Source: Lunularia cruciata (Eukaryota > Streptophyta > Marchantiopsida > Lunulariales > Lunulariaceae). Taken from it: a stretch of DNA of 64,000 bases. Within the stretch, counting starts at the first letter, position 1, and every line of letters begins with the position of its first letter. Location of the stretch: NCBI GenBank assembly GCA_948567375.1, contig OX419762.1:26986608-27050607 (forward strand), in the 5' to 3' direction. Positions 45,071 through 57,189 of the stretch are shown in pieces. The position numbers and the translations under genes are program-made. A model generated the notes under the pieces. The model did not search any database and had not been told where the DNA came from. It was given only the letters and a program-made list of their open reading frames with translations.

Positions 45071-47886
45071 CTTAGCAGTAGTGTAGCAGGGCCATTTCTA
45101 CATTGGTTGTTCTTTTCTTTAAGCTTCTGCCAGATTTGATTTTCAACCCTTTTCTGATTTTAACAACCCTTGATTTTTCTCTCGCGGGATAACGGATTAT
45201 TCTCACATAGGGCAATCAACCTCCGATCCGTTTCTGAGTTTCCCGACGATTATCTTCACTGCCTGGGGTGGTCACCATCATCTCTATTGCCTCTCCCAGT
45301 ATCACGGGACATTCTCATTATCTGCCAGGCTTTTATGTGCTCCATACTCATCATGACCACCTTTCTCTGCCTCCTTCATTCACACTCATGTACTTCAGTA
45401 GTCTCCTCTTTGGTTAGCACTGACGCACTCACTCCTTTTAGGCAAGAAGAAGCTGGTCCAGGAGTCGATCAGATCAGTTCATCCTCAGCTGATTCAATTT
45501 TCCATCTGCTCTACAGCTAGACCCTGCGACCGTCATTCTGGCTATATCTTATCACCACTTGCATAGCCTCCATGATGAAAGGAAAAGCCCCTCTGTCTTA
45601 GGTCTACTAACGGACAATCATCAATCCTCTGTCTGTCATTATGTCCTTCCATCTGTTCCTTCCTTCTTCTCCGTATCTCTAATTTCCTGTTATCCTGTCA
45701 TCTCCAGCATCCTCCGTTCATTCCTTTGCTTCCTTTCTCCCTCCCGCGACACACCTCGAGGGAAATCTGGAAATTGGCTGATAGCAAACGCAGTAGTCAC
45801 CTCCTTGGATGGAACTAGGATAATTGAACACGTAGCTCCAACTAGTATAAAAATCGTTCTGTCTTTCAAATCTTTGCGGGTCTGACTATACGAAACTGAC
45901 GCCTGAGGTCATGATGTGAGGACAAAGTCTGAAATATTCTAGTAGTTTATGTTGTTGGCGAGTACAAATCACCGCCATAGTCGTCATACTGAGTAACCAC
46001 AAAGGTCAATGGAAACTCCGAAATAAACTCGAGAGGAACGAGTGAAACGGTTCTGTGTAGACGGAGATTATCCCAAGTGTCACTGCCATGAAAGTCCATG
46101 CACCTATGCAATGATATAAAATTTATAACTATATGTGTCTCTCTGAGGAACCGTTATGCTCCTCTCTTGGTTTGTTGTACACACTACCGATCTTCTTCGC
46201 AAGATGCGCCTACAGGATGGTCCAAGGATTAGTCTGCTTGAGATGGAAGAAAGGACAGACGATGGGAAAAGTTATCGGGATGGATGTTCATGGGAACAAA
46301 CATGGATGAATTTGTAGCCTGAGAAAAGACAAGTGAAGAGAAAGTAAGGTTTGTCGTTAACAGAATGTTCCACATTACAAACAGGTCAAGAAAGATATTT
46401 GCAGACCTGAAAAGGACAATTGGAAGAGAAATTTGATGTTCGTCGCTAACAGAGTGGTCCAAGAAAGAGGTCACGAGTTATGTTGTGGAGAAGACAAGTG
46501 ATGAAAAAAGTGGCCTTCGTCGTCAACAGAAGCTTCAAGCAGCCGGCGATTGCAGATAATACCTACCTTCCGTTTGTCGCTGCAAGGTCTAGACCGGTCG
46601 TGTTGAAGTTGCTCACCTCGATGTGGAGAATGAGCTGGTGAATTATGACTTCAAGACGCACAAAGATAGCGAGCGCTGCACGCTTGCGCAGACATTCTTC
46701 GACACCTGAAAGGTTCGAGGTTCACGACCGAAAAGTTGTACAGTAGCAGAAATTTACCAGATGAGCATAAGGATTTGAGATAATTCACGCGCTGTTCGGC
46801 AGACACCTAGAAGACACTTCGTCGGAATGCGAAAACGATTTCCGCATGGAGATCAATAAATCTGCCAACGTACGTAACAGACCATGGCCACTTCCGTTAC
46901 CAGTTCACATTCCGCTCGGTTTAGCACCATGAAGCCGAAGTTAAATGACCTGATACTGGAGATGAACTTGTGCAATGTATCGCATGACACCTAATACAGG
47001 GTACCTATCAAACAAGGATCTCTATCTGCTGGATTGTTAGAACCAGTATACGCATCCTATCAGGCCCACGTAGAGTAGACGTCGCCATAAGTACCGTCAT
47101 AACCGCAAAAGCTGTTGATAGAAATTTAATTGACAAGAAAATGGTGCTGAAACCTGTACTAAATCTGCTCAAAATCAAGGTATTGCAAAAACATGGACCC
47201 GCTGTGAATTTGAATCTGAATTTGAGACAAGACACAAAACAACGTGAGGATCAACTTGTAACTATCACATTGCAGTTTGAACCTGCCATACTTCAACTAC
47301 TGTATATTCTAAAAGATCGACAAATTCTGAAACCTCACCACTTGGGGAATTGCGCGTGGGAGTCTAGTTGGCACGATCGCGATCCATTTACCATTAAAAG
47401 ATTTCGTTTGTGAGAGGTTTAAGTCATAACCGACACAATCCGGAGTTCAGCTTGGAGCTTGTGATTAAACGTGCAATGTTCCCCACAAAAGGAACATGCA
47501 GCTCCCGGCTTCACCATTTCTGTACAAAGCCTACTGTTCACCAACTTGAATCAAGCTGATTCTCGAAATTGACATTTGATTGTACTTAACAATCTTTCTT
47601 CGTAGACAAGTGCATGCATCCATATGTTCAATCAAGTATCACTGGAACGAAACATTTCTATACATCATGATTTGAACTCAAGATAAACTGGAATTGTTTG
47701 TGTGTCGATTTTCCATGCTAAAAGTGGCATCAGTAGACACAAGTAACAGAACGACACCCATGAGCTTGTTGGATGTTCAGCCTCAGTAGTGACACCCGTC
47801 AAGTTCTATGTCGTTGACACAGACATCCAAACTAGGTACTCTATTAGAAATTACCTAGTGTTTTGCTGCTTGCAATTTCATTGGGT
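45071..47886. other. No supported gene; weak repeats
   Basis: Short frames without domains. At about 46347, 46435 and 46510 a block like TTCGTCG(C/T)(T/C)AACAGA recurs three times, spaced 75-90 bases, inside purine-rich sequence. Confidence 0.35.
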
Positions 47887-48044
47887 GAGGGGGCCGCGCG
47901 ATCTCGAGCTCCCGGATGACACAATTTATGACTTGCATTTTTCCCGTAGAAAAATGCTAGGACTTTCCCTACTGAAGTACAGATGGAAGGGTCGATTTCA
48001 AGGTTACCACCAGATCGGCGATAAGCCAGACCTAGCCACTCTGG
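47887..48044 (-). pseudogene. U1 snRNA pseudogene or divergent U1 copy
   Basis: The reverse complement aligns end to end with the U1 gene at 40234. TTATCGCCGATC corresponds to stem I, CCATCTGTACTTC to stem II, CTAGCATTTTTC/GAAAAATGC to stem III, and GAGATCGCGCGGCCCCCTC to stem IV. The first bases read GTGGCTAGG instead of ACTTACCTGG, so pairing with 5' splice sites is lost. The U1A loop is disrupted and the Sm site reads AAATTGTGT. Weak similarity continues on both sides, suggesting a DNA-level duplication rather than a reverse-transcribed copy. Confidence 0.85.
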
Positions 48045-48109
48045 CCGATGGCGAGCCAGCCATCGTTAATTTATGTCCATTAGTGGTTCCGTCAAGGCTA
48101 GATGTATGG

Positions 48110-48410
48110 GTTTTTAGTCTAGATATGCGGGTTAAGTTGCAGTCTTCCAGAACGGTCATTGTCATTGTCATTGAACTGGGTACCTCTCTCATAGCTATAA
48201 ACTCCTTCTTAAGTAAAAGGATGTTCCAGTTGTGTGTAGACCGTACGACTTGCATAGCTTGGATAGCTCAGATATCTTAGGTGCGGTAGGGCAGATTTCT
48301 GGTACAGACTCTATTGGGGCTTAGCCCCATGTTACCGTTTTTGTCTCTCCCTTGTACGGCTTGACGGGGTTTTCCATCCTTCATTTTTCCTATGCTGTCG
48401 CCTTTTATCT
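48110..48410 (+). repeat. Dispersed repeat F, third copy
   Basis: Aligns with the reverse complement of 9105-9400 and, for the core, with 7240-7360. The core blocks are GGGGCTTAGCCCCATG and GTCTCTCCCTTGTACGGCTT, then CCATCCTT. It starts directly next to the U1 pseudogene. Confidence 0.65.
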
Positions 48411-50470
48411 TAGTAAAAGGTGGTATTTCTTCGTAATATCTTTACAAGAGGGTGTTGTTGATTTGGATATTGCAGTCTTTGGTTCTAATAATATTAGGGT
48501 AAGCCCCTTGTATCTTACATACATCTTGTATGGGTATAGAAGCCACCAATATATTCCTAGGGGGTTTGGTAATGCAAGGCAAGTAATGAACAGGCATAAT
48601 AATTTGGAGATATGCAATAAAAACCCAAATGTTTGGCAAGAGGACGTATACTCATCTCGCAGTCTACATCTCCTAGCTTTTTAATCTACATATCGTATTT
48701 ATTTATAATATTAAGGTTATTGACATTTGTTAAATTTGAATTGTATCAAATGCCACTCTTGAATAAGTTTATAGGGAATTTTTGCAAATTATAGGAACAT
48801 CCAAACACTGTTAAGAACTTAGAAAGGTGATAGTTAGTAGGATATCTCTTCATTTAAAAGATTTAACTTGTTCAAATGTCACTATTCATGGTCTATACAT
48901 GGTAATTCTTGAAAAATTACATAAGCATCCACATTACTATCTACCCATTAGTATCCAAGTGAAACTCTCCAATGTAGCTTGATAATGTAGTCATTGATGA
49001 TGAGGAGAAGTCATGAACAACCAAGAAAATGTAATACTAGCAAAAACAATAATACATGCAGTTTAATCTTTAGAAATAAAAACACTTCTTGTAGTGGAGA
49101 GACAAAGTAAAGGATCACAAGTACTGGAACCTCACCAAGATCTCTTGGTGAGGTTCCAAATATACTTAACTATACAAAAGATCATTGTTTTCAAAAGAAA
49201 GAAAGGAGCATTATTATATATTTACTTTCATTTGATCTTTTTGTACATTTGATTATATAGATTTTGGGATACCTTTGTCATTAGTTTAATAATCTTTCTC
49301 AAGAGATAATTAGCCATATAGGGTCTTTTTAATTCAACTATAATAATTTGGCAATATACGGCTAGTACAATAATCAAAGATAAACAATCAACTCCATGTA
49401 AAGTACCTCACCAAGAAGTAAAAGACTATGAAGGATTGGTAAGCCATTATCTTCATCATGGAGTGTGCCAATATGAAAGAGGCAAGCACACAACCAAAAA
49501 GGTAAGATCCAATGTATATGTTTGAGGCAATGGTAACTTAGTGATGGAATTGGAAAAGAAAGAAAATGAAAAAGATTGGAGGTTAGTTAGTCAGTTAGTT
49601 AGTTCTATTCCTTGCATTAAAGTCTCTACCAAAGGTAAACCTCTAGCCATAGCCACCTCTATGATGGTTACTTGCACCGTGGAAGAAAAGTTAGAATGAA
49701 ATGATAAGAGCAATAATGAGGTGACACGTTAGATTGCAATTGAAACTCTATGTAGGGATAATTTTGTTGAATAACATGTAAGAGAAACACGAGCAGCTAT
49801 TCATGATAATCGTAAAGTGCATACCAATAATATAGACCCAAACTTGAAGGAACTAAGAGATAACATTTCATTTCCCTGAAAGAAAAGCATTCTTAAAAGT
49901 GATTAGTTGGTATTTCTCTCTTCATGCTTGATTAAGTAGACACACATCCTTTGATCAAGCATATTAAAAGGTAAGAAGAGTTTCAAAAGAGCTATTTAGG
50001 ACAAAAGCAAATTGTGCAATCCTAAACCTCTACATAGATAATTGTTACTAGAGTTTTTAATCACAAATTGGGTTGGTTTAGAGAGAAAGGAGAGCAAAAT
50101 CAATGCATATGAGACTTTGGAGCTAGAGATACAAACAATTCATGTTGATCATAACATCATTGCAAAAACAAAACAAAGTGAAGCATGAGCAAGGAGAGGT
50201 GTAACCTAAATTGAAAATTCCAACCCTACTGTGTTGTTTGCCAAACAATGCTTCTTGATCATATACCAAATAAAAAAGAAAGTACCAAGAATGCATGTAA
50301 CTACCTATGAATTGGTAAACTCAATTTCCACATCTGTAACATTGTGCTTGCATCAATGTTTTAGAACTTTTTAAATATCAAATCAAAGATAGCACAAGGC
50401 AAACTTTAATGACAATCACACTATTTTCTTATTACCAAAGAGTTGCAATTTGGACAATTGTTTTTTTTAT
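48411..50470. other. AT-rich region, no supported gene
   Basis: Short frames only. A 15-bp inverted repeat, CCTCACCAAGATCTC/TTGGTGAGG, lies near 49131-49155. Confidence 0.4.
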
Positions 50471-51235
50471 TGTAGTGTAACTTACTTGATTTAAGAGAAT
50501 CTCAATAAAATGTTTAACAACCCAAAAATCATTTCTATCAAAACTTTTAAAATCTGCCACCTAAAACCTTATGAACATAACCAAATAATATATAAGAGAA
50601 TATTTCATCTCATTTAGACATTCATGTATATATCCACAACCTCATGGAAATTGACTCAATCCTTGGTATGGAAATAAACCAATTCTTTCAATTGTACCTT
50701 TTCTTGTTATCCAAATACCGAAGGAGTTTAGATTGATATAAAATTTTGCATTCAAATATGAGTTCAACCTGTATGAAGATTAGGTACAAGTTAAAAAAAT
50801 GCAAAAGACCAAAATGGCAACTAAGATACCAAAATCCCATAGAAGTACAATTTAATCTATGTGAACATTATATATTGGATGAACAAACTGCAAAAGACCA
50901 CCTGAGATATCTATCAAGTTTGATCAGGAATAGTTGTATAGAACAAATTTAGACAATCAAAAGAAAGTGATTCCAATGTAACTTACCTAAATTCTGAATT
51001 GATAGAATCTCAATGATTTGTTTAACAACCTAAAAAGCATTTATACCATGACTTTTACAATCTGCCCTAGAACCTAATGAATACAACCAAATAATATATT
51101 AGAGAACATTTAATCTTATCTAAACATTTGAATATATGTCTTCAACCTCATGGAAGTTAACTCTATCCTTGATAAGGGAATTAACTTACTTCTTTCATCT
51201 ATATGTTTCCTTGAGACATTACAAAATATGAAAGT
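50471..51235. repeat. Diverged tandem duplication, unit about 490 bp
   Basis: The segment from TGTAACTTACTTGAT (50476) recurs from TGTAACTTACCTAAAT (50967). Both copies share TGTTTAACAACC, ATCTGCC, ATAACCAAATAATATAT-like and CAACCTCATGGAA blocks in the same order. It lies downstream, in the minus-strand sense, of the Helitron helicase end and may be part of that element. Confidence 0.75.
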
Positions 51236-51419
51236 TTTAGCAAAAAATGAAGAAGGAGAGTACTTACTTGTACTCCATGATCCTTACAACTTGAAGATAA
51301 AAATTGGGAGATACCATGACCTATAAAAGGTCCAAATAGAATTCCAAGAAGTAAATTCAATTCATAAATTCATAGTGTATACTACATTCCATATCCACTT
51401 GGTCCATGTACACTAAGGA

Positions 51420-51770
51420 CCTTGTTGTGTGAAGAGCTCATCACACAAGAGATTGCCATTCACAATTGCCCATGGAAGAAGATAAGACTTGGCAAATAAA
51501 CATCAACATCATCCATTATATGCCCTTGACTTTTGTTGATTGTCATAGCATATGCAAACCAAACAAGAGACTAGTGATGATGCACGATAAAGGGCCAATC
51601 AATTTCAATAGGTGTTATAATAATATAGGGAATAAAGGCTTGGATGCTTGTATTAATCCTTGTAAACATTTTTGCTTCTATTACCTTTTGTCCAAGTCTT
51701 GTAAAAATATTCTAGTGCCATTGCATAATCCAATTGACTGATTAAGATTGTGCAAGAAAATGTCATCAAA
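51420..51770 (-). pseudogene. Helitron helicase C-terminal end
   Basis: LHNGTRIFLQDL is followed by FTRINTSIQAFIPYIIITPI and DWPFIV. The last PIF1-family motif follows: FAYAMTINKSQGH, VDVYLPSLIFFHGQL and a MAISCV end (family: YVAISRV). The helicase would unwind the strand for rolling-circle transposition. Several stops; the ATPase Walker motifs are not present. Confidence 0.82.
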
Positions 51771-51789
51771 TTGGATATCTCTGACTAAA

Positions 51790-53541
51790 ACTTCAAGGGA
51801 TAACGCTTTTGACATTTGCATCTATCATACATGGTGCATTAGGGAACCTAATGCCACAAATACTATCCATCATACACTTTGACACATTTTGATAAGTGAG
51901 CATTTTCTTATCTTTGTTGGGAATCTTAATATTGATGAGCTTGTCAAAGTCTTCCACAATGCATGGTTTACAATCCTTGGCAAAGAAGATAAACATGTGA
52001 GGATGTGGGAGCCATTGATTTTGAAATTCAATGAAATGAATGCTTGCAATTGTCCATCCTAGAATATATTTTTTATGAATGTTGTTGTGATATTCTTTTA
52101 GCCTCATGCAAACCACATGCGATACCAAATCAAGATGTGACCACAGATGTGATACCAAATCAAGATGATCTTGAGGTTGCTGATTAGGAAGTAGTGCCTA
52201 CTTGATCTCTAGCCATTGAGGATTGCAATTAAAAGTCACAAAACAATTAAGATAGCCAACCCATTGGCAAATGGCTATGGCATCTTGGTAGGACTGCACC
52301 ATGTATCAAGGGCTTCCAATAAATATGGAGGGCAAAACGATATGCTATCTAACAATAGTTGCATTTGTATCACCAATCTCAATGCCATCCTAGAGACCTT
52401 GATACATATGTGCTCATGGCCTCCTTTCATTAAATTGGAGAGATTTCAAGTGAGTTTGTTCAAGAACATATGCATCAATAATCTATTGTTGTCTCAAATG
52501 TCCTCCATGCAAGAAGGCAATCCCATCTTCATCTTATTGGTGAAGACAATAACACTAGTACTCAACAATTATGACATTCTTTTGCTTGTTCTATGATGAA
52601 TTTTCAACCTCATTCTTAGCTTCCACTTTGCTGTCCATCCCTTCATGTTCCTCATTATTAGCACTAAGAATATTGTTTTGAATCCTAACCAATGGAATGT
52701 TGGGATGCATCTATCTTCACCATGTGAAAATAAGAGTGGATACTAGAGTGCCATATATGCTACATGGATCTTTGAGATGCACTTTAGATGTCCCTTAAAA
52801 TATTGTAGAACAATATTGTCATGTTGGTCAACATGTTTATAGCCATCTCCAACCATTAGTTTTGCAACTTCATTGGTTGAGGGTGTATTATACCATTGTA
52901 CATCACAAAGACAATTGTGGTACCAAGGCATTTCCAATATCATTTTGCAAGAGCCTTTCTTGCATTATTCAAAATACATGCACATATGGGTTAAAGTTAT
53001 CCAACATGGTCTACAATTACTCCAAGATTGGCAGATACAAGGAAGCCATTATTGCCTACTAGTATTGATTTTCATTTGCAATGTCATGAATATATAATTA
53101 TGCAAAATATGGACAATCTCCTTCAATTGATAAAGCAAACCAATCTTATGGTATATTGCATCATGAATACAAAAAGAGTATGGGCCACTGCCACATGTAA
53201 CTATCTCATTGATGTTAGCACCCAAGGATGTAGGTGCAAAGGTAGAGTTATACATGCAGATTTGGTCACAAATTTTGTGCAAGTAGATCAGTGGTAGAAA
53301 GAAGAGATTCCAATTCATGGAGCACTACAAGAAGGGTTGATAGTGCAATTTTTGCACTCTCATAGCATAGTAAGAATAGAAGATTGCATTGAAATGACCT
53401 CAAGGTGTACTCCAATTTCCATATATTTGCTTTGCAATGCTGGTACATTATATTCATTTCACCATAGTTCCATTGTCCATAAGCATGTGTGTCCTTGTCA
53501 GTAAACATTAAAAAGGCAAGTGAAAGATATGCTTCTTGCAA
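51790..53541 (-). pseudogene. Helitron N-terminal domain and Rep (HUH) nuclease
   Basis: N-terminal blocks TSLGANINEIVTCGSGPYSF and NEVAKLMVGDG, then KCISKIHVAYMALQYPLLF, are followed near 52300 by YMVQSYQDAIAICQWVGYLN and FNCNPQWLEI, and near 52060 by IEFQNQWLPHPHMFIFF. The last is the Rep metal-binding HUH motif with HPH in place of the usual hydrophobic middle residue. It continues to IPNKDK and FPNAPCM and then ends. A local 24-bp duplication repeats HLDLVSH (52115-52170). The two catalytic Tyr residues lie in the deleted part. Stops and frameshifts are frequent. Confidence 0.82.
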
Positions 53542-54342
53542 ATACGCATGTTGATTTAGATTTTGGACTTGTTGTTGAGTCTAAGTTGGATGTCCAATAG
53601 AGTGTGATCTAGACTCTAAAAATGAGAAAGAAAGTTTCTAGTGCTTTGAAAAATTAAGAGCAATATTTATAGATTGAATATATGACAAAGCTTATAGAGA
53701 GTGTAAATGAATGAAAAACTCATGCAAAGAAAGAAAGGAAGACATGGATACTTATATCTTATGCTATATGTGGTGTAGCAAAGATGAAGGGCCATTTACA
53801 TTCATTTTTGTGAAAACCCAACTGGCCTTGGCACTTTGAAAATAGTGATCTTTGACCAAATGCTATATCCTTTTTTTTTAATTCTCAAGCTATGGAGTAC
53901 CATATTATCATGCTACTTAGCTTAGATGATATTTTTTTTGAGTGAAGATGTCACTCATCCATCATAAAATGGTTGGAAGAAGGGATCAATGTATGTGTTA
54001 TGATCTTTGATATAGATTTGAATTGAAAACTTGTCCATTTATCATAAGATTGCTAGGAGAAGAGTTTACTATATGTGGTAAACTCTCAAATCAAACCAAT
54101 AACTATATCAATTTGGTCTTCTTGTAAAATAGATCAGTTTGAGATGATGAATTAAGTTTGGTTCAATTTTGACATCAAGTAGTTGGATAAGTTTTGTAAA
54201 TTTTTGGTTTTATTGCAAATATTTGGTTGTATATGTGCTCATTTTCAAAGGTTTAATTTTGGAAGGATTTAGGTTAGCATTAATGCTATTCAAAAAAGGT
54301 TTTGTTGGTTTTACAAAGGAAGGGTTGAAGTGATGAGTAAGG
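53542..54342. other. AT-rich region, no supported gene
   Basis: Possible 5' flank of the Helitron. Nothing recognisable in any frame. Confidence 0.35.
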
Positions 54343-54850
54343 TTTTAAGCTTAATAGTTTAGTTTTAACCTACAATGAGCCAAGACATAAGTAAAAGTCA
54401 CTCTAAATAATACATACACAGATTAATTATCGTAATGCATTTGCATCATAACAACATAGATTCTCTATAGATTCAGTGTATGAAATGAAGCTAATGCCAA
54501 CTCTCAAGAGCTAGAAATCACAATGCATATGCTATTTGCAAGCACAACATAGGCTGTGTAGCATGGCAACAACATTTTAAGCTTAACAGTTTTGTTTGAA
54601 CTTAAATAGAGCCTAGACATAAGAAAGTCACTCTAAATACCTCATACACAAATAAAGTAATCTCAATTGATTTGGTGGTATGAAATGAAGCCAATGCCAC
54701 CTCAAGAGCTAGAAACACCAATACCTATGCTATTTGCAAGCAAAAATTTGTGCAATATGCAAAATAACATTTTAAGCTTAATAGTTTAGTTTGAACCTAA
54801 ATGAAGTTGAAACATAACTAAAAATCACTCTTAACACTATACAAAAATAA
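54343..54850. repeat. Tandem repeat, three units of about 195-232 bp
   Basis: Units start TTTTAAGCTTAA at 54343, 54575 and 54770, with shared blocks AAGTCACTCTAAATA, GAAATGAAGC and CAAGAGCTAGAAA. The third is truncated. A further detached piece (CAAGAGCTAGAAACACTAAT) lies at about 55181. Confidence 0.8.
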
Positions 54851-55509
54851 AGTTCTTTGAAAAAGGTATTGAGAGATAATTTCTTGTCTAAAAATTAAAC
54901 TATATAGATGAAAAATTGGTAGTATTACATGAAATGCATACCAAGTAAACTTGGAAAACTCAAAAATCATAATTAATTAACTTACTAGTATGCATAATAA
55001 AAATTCCTATGCTTCAAGGATGAAAGACTTGCTCTTTATTCTTGTAGTTGACCAAAATCAGCACAAGTATCTTCTCAAAAGAATTTCAATGACTATCAGT
55101 TGAAAAATACAACTCTTCCTAGATTCTTAGATTCCTAGATTGCAAATTTGATGGCAATTTGAAGCCAATATTGACTATCAAGAGCTAGAAACACTAATAC
55201 CATTGCTATTTGCAAGAACAACATAGGAAACTGCAAGGTGAAGCAAATGCAGTCCTCATGCACACCATTATTAACTCATGTCAAACAATAATTCTGATAT
55301 GTGCCTATAATTCTAATTTTTGCTACACTTAGAAGGCTTCAAAGTCATAAATTGCAAAATGGATTGAAATGTACATTTTGTAGTTTCAAAACCACCCCAC
55401 AAATTATAATTACCTATCTTGAACTATTCTTGAAATTCACACTTCACTCACACATAGAACTACTACAAATTATGTTAAATTCCTCAAAACCATCTTTAAT
55501 TAAGATGAT

Positions 55510-56195
55510 CTTCAATAGGAAAATACAATAGCAAAGCCAAAATTGCAAAGCTGAAGATTATCATGCATATATACATTGCTATCAACATCATACACTATAG
55601 AAGTGAAACTCACACATAAGTCATACATAAACTCTAAAGTGCCATAATAATCAGTTCTTCTTCCACTCAAATTACACTCAAACAAATTTGTACTTGATCC
55701 TTCACTCAACACTATGCCAACAATCAAGCATTGATTGCCATCAAGCCAGACCCACTCTAGCTAAGAAACTCCAAGTGATACTTGCCAGCCGCTGTTCACC
55801 ATAGCCAAGAACTCAAAGGCTCAACATCAAAGAAGTGAACTCTTTGGAGCTACACTTCAAAGGTATACCCCTCTACTTGACCTAGGTCTCTAGCCCTAAT
55901 GATGCCATTGATGGCACATCCAATAGTGCAAATGGTGCAAGTGACAATGGGTCCCACCATGTGATCAGTAACCTTAATATAAAATTGGACAATCAACAAG
56001 TAGTCCATTAGTAACTACCAAAATACTTATGACTACCAACACTACTACTCCAACATTTGAGTAATCTAGCTTCAACACCACAAATGTCATGATAATGCAT
56101 TGATACATTGATACACAACATACATCACTATCAATATCATACACTATGGAAGTACAACTCACACATAAGTCATAGATGAACTCTAAACTGCCACA
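55510..56195 (-). repeat. 3' LTR region of Ty3 fragment D1
   Basis: Starts, in the minus-strand sense, with TGTGGCAGTTTAGAG directly after a purine tract (ACTAGGGGGTGA). A second block like TATGGCACTTTAGAGTTTATG begins near 55647, so the LTR may be tandemly duplicated. The block CATACACTATNGAAGT occurs here twice and again at 61.2 kb. The far LTR end is not defined. Confidence 0.55.
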
Positions 56196-56567
56196 ATCAC
56201 CCCCTAGTTGGCAATTAGGTCCCTCTAACTCTAGATAGCCATTTACTCCAAGTATGTGGTATACCTTATGGTGGGCAAAGATCAAGAGGCTGGGTGCTAT
56301 CAAATCCCATTATTAGCTGCTTATCTACAATCTACCACATAAAGGATGAATTAGCTATAGTTCAAGTGCATCTAGGACATAACTACTATCCTTGAGGAAC
56401 CACCATGAAGAGAGGAGTCAAACATGCCATATGCCATCCTCTCAAATAGTTACCATATGCTAATATAGTAGCAACTCCACTAGAAGAGCCGCATAACATA
56501 CACCACAAATATGCACATACAAGTGCCAAGCTTGGATCTATAGTACCATTCAATGTTTGGGAGGTGG

Positions 56568-56981
56568 TGTAAAAGTCCAAGACCAAGGAGAGAAATAAGA
56601 GAATAGAAGCTCACATTGGAATACGTAAATGAGGGAAAACTCCAAATGCCTAGCATAAGCTTTGGCTTTGGTATTTATAGGTAGCATACAAGGCCCTTGA
56701 GAAGCTTCCTTGAGCCAAATTTTTAGAGTGCAAGCCAAGTTAACCAGGAAGCTTCTCAAGAAGCTTTCTTATAGAAGCTGCCTACTTGGCATACAAGCTA
56801 AGCTAGTTAGAAGCTTCTAGAAACTTCCCTCTAGAAGCTATTTGCTTGGGGTGCAAGTTAAGTTAGTTGGGAAGCTTCTCAAAAAGCTTCCTAGATGCTT
56901 TTGGAATATTCTAGGCTAATTTAGCTTATTCTCTACTTTGTTAGCCTTACTAACTATGTTGCTAAACTCCATATTGTTACA
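56568..56981 (-). mobile_element. Solo LTR of the A family
   Basis: 414 bp, TGTAACAATATGG to GGACTTTTACA on the minus strand, with a perfect target duplication GGTGG at 56563-56567 and 56982-56986. No internal region. The homologous D2 sequence at 61437-61460 shows the uninterrupted target site. Confidence 0.95.
56810..56827 (-). promoter_or_regulatory. HSE-like array in solo LTR
   Basis: GAAGCTTCTAGAAACTTC: four units at 2-bp spacing. The TATA box of this LTR lies at 56670-56681 on the minus strand (CCTATAAATACC). Confidence 0.55.
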
Positions 56982-57189
56982 GGTGGCATGGTGCACAATT
57001 TTGCACATGATCCTTCCAAACAACACCATCACATCCTTTCAACACAAGGACTCTAGAAGGCAAAACCTCACACACTCTCAAGATAGTGCGCATGTAGTAG
57101 TATCAAGTGTTGTTAATTTTGTCAATGTTGTCTATTGTAGATATACAAGTCACCTAGATAAAATTGATGGATCAAGGGTCTATAACCTC

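Larger units (their letters stand above)
51420..53541 (-). mobile_element. Helitron relic, Rep/helicase gene with internal deletion
   Basis: On the minus strand, blocks of the plant Helitron RepHel protein appear in the right order: N-terminal domain, Rep nuclease, then straight to the C-terminal helicase motifs. The middle (end of Rep and most of the PIF1-type helicase) is missing, so only about 2.1 kb remains. The Helitron termini (5' TC and 3' CTRR after a hairpin) could not be located. Confidence 0.8.
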
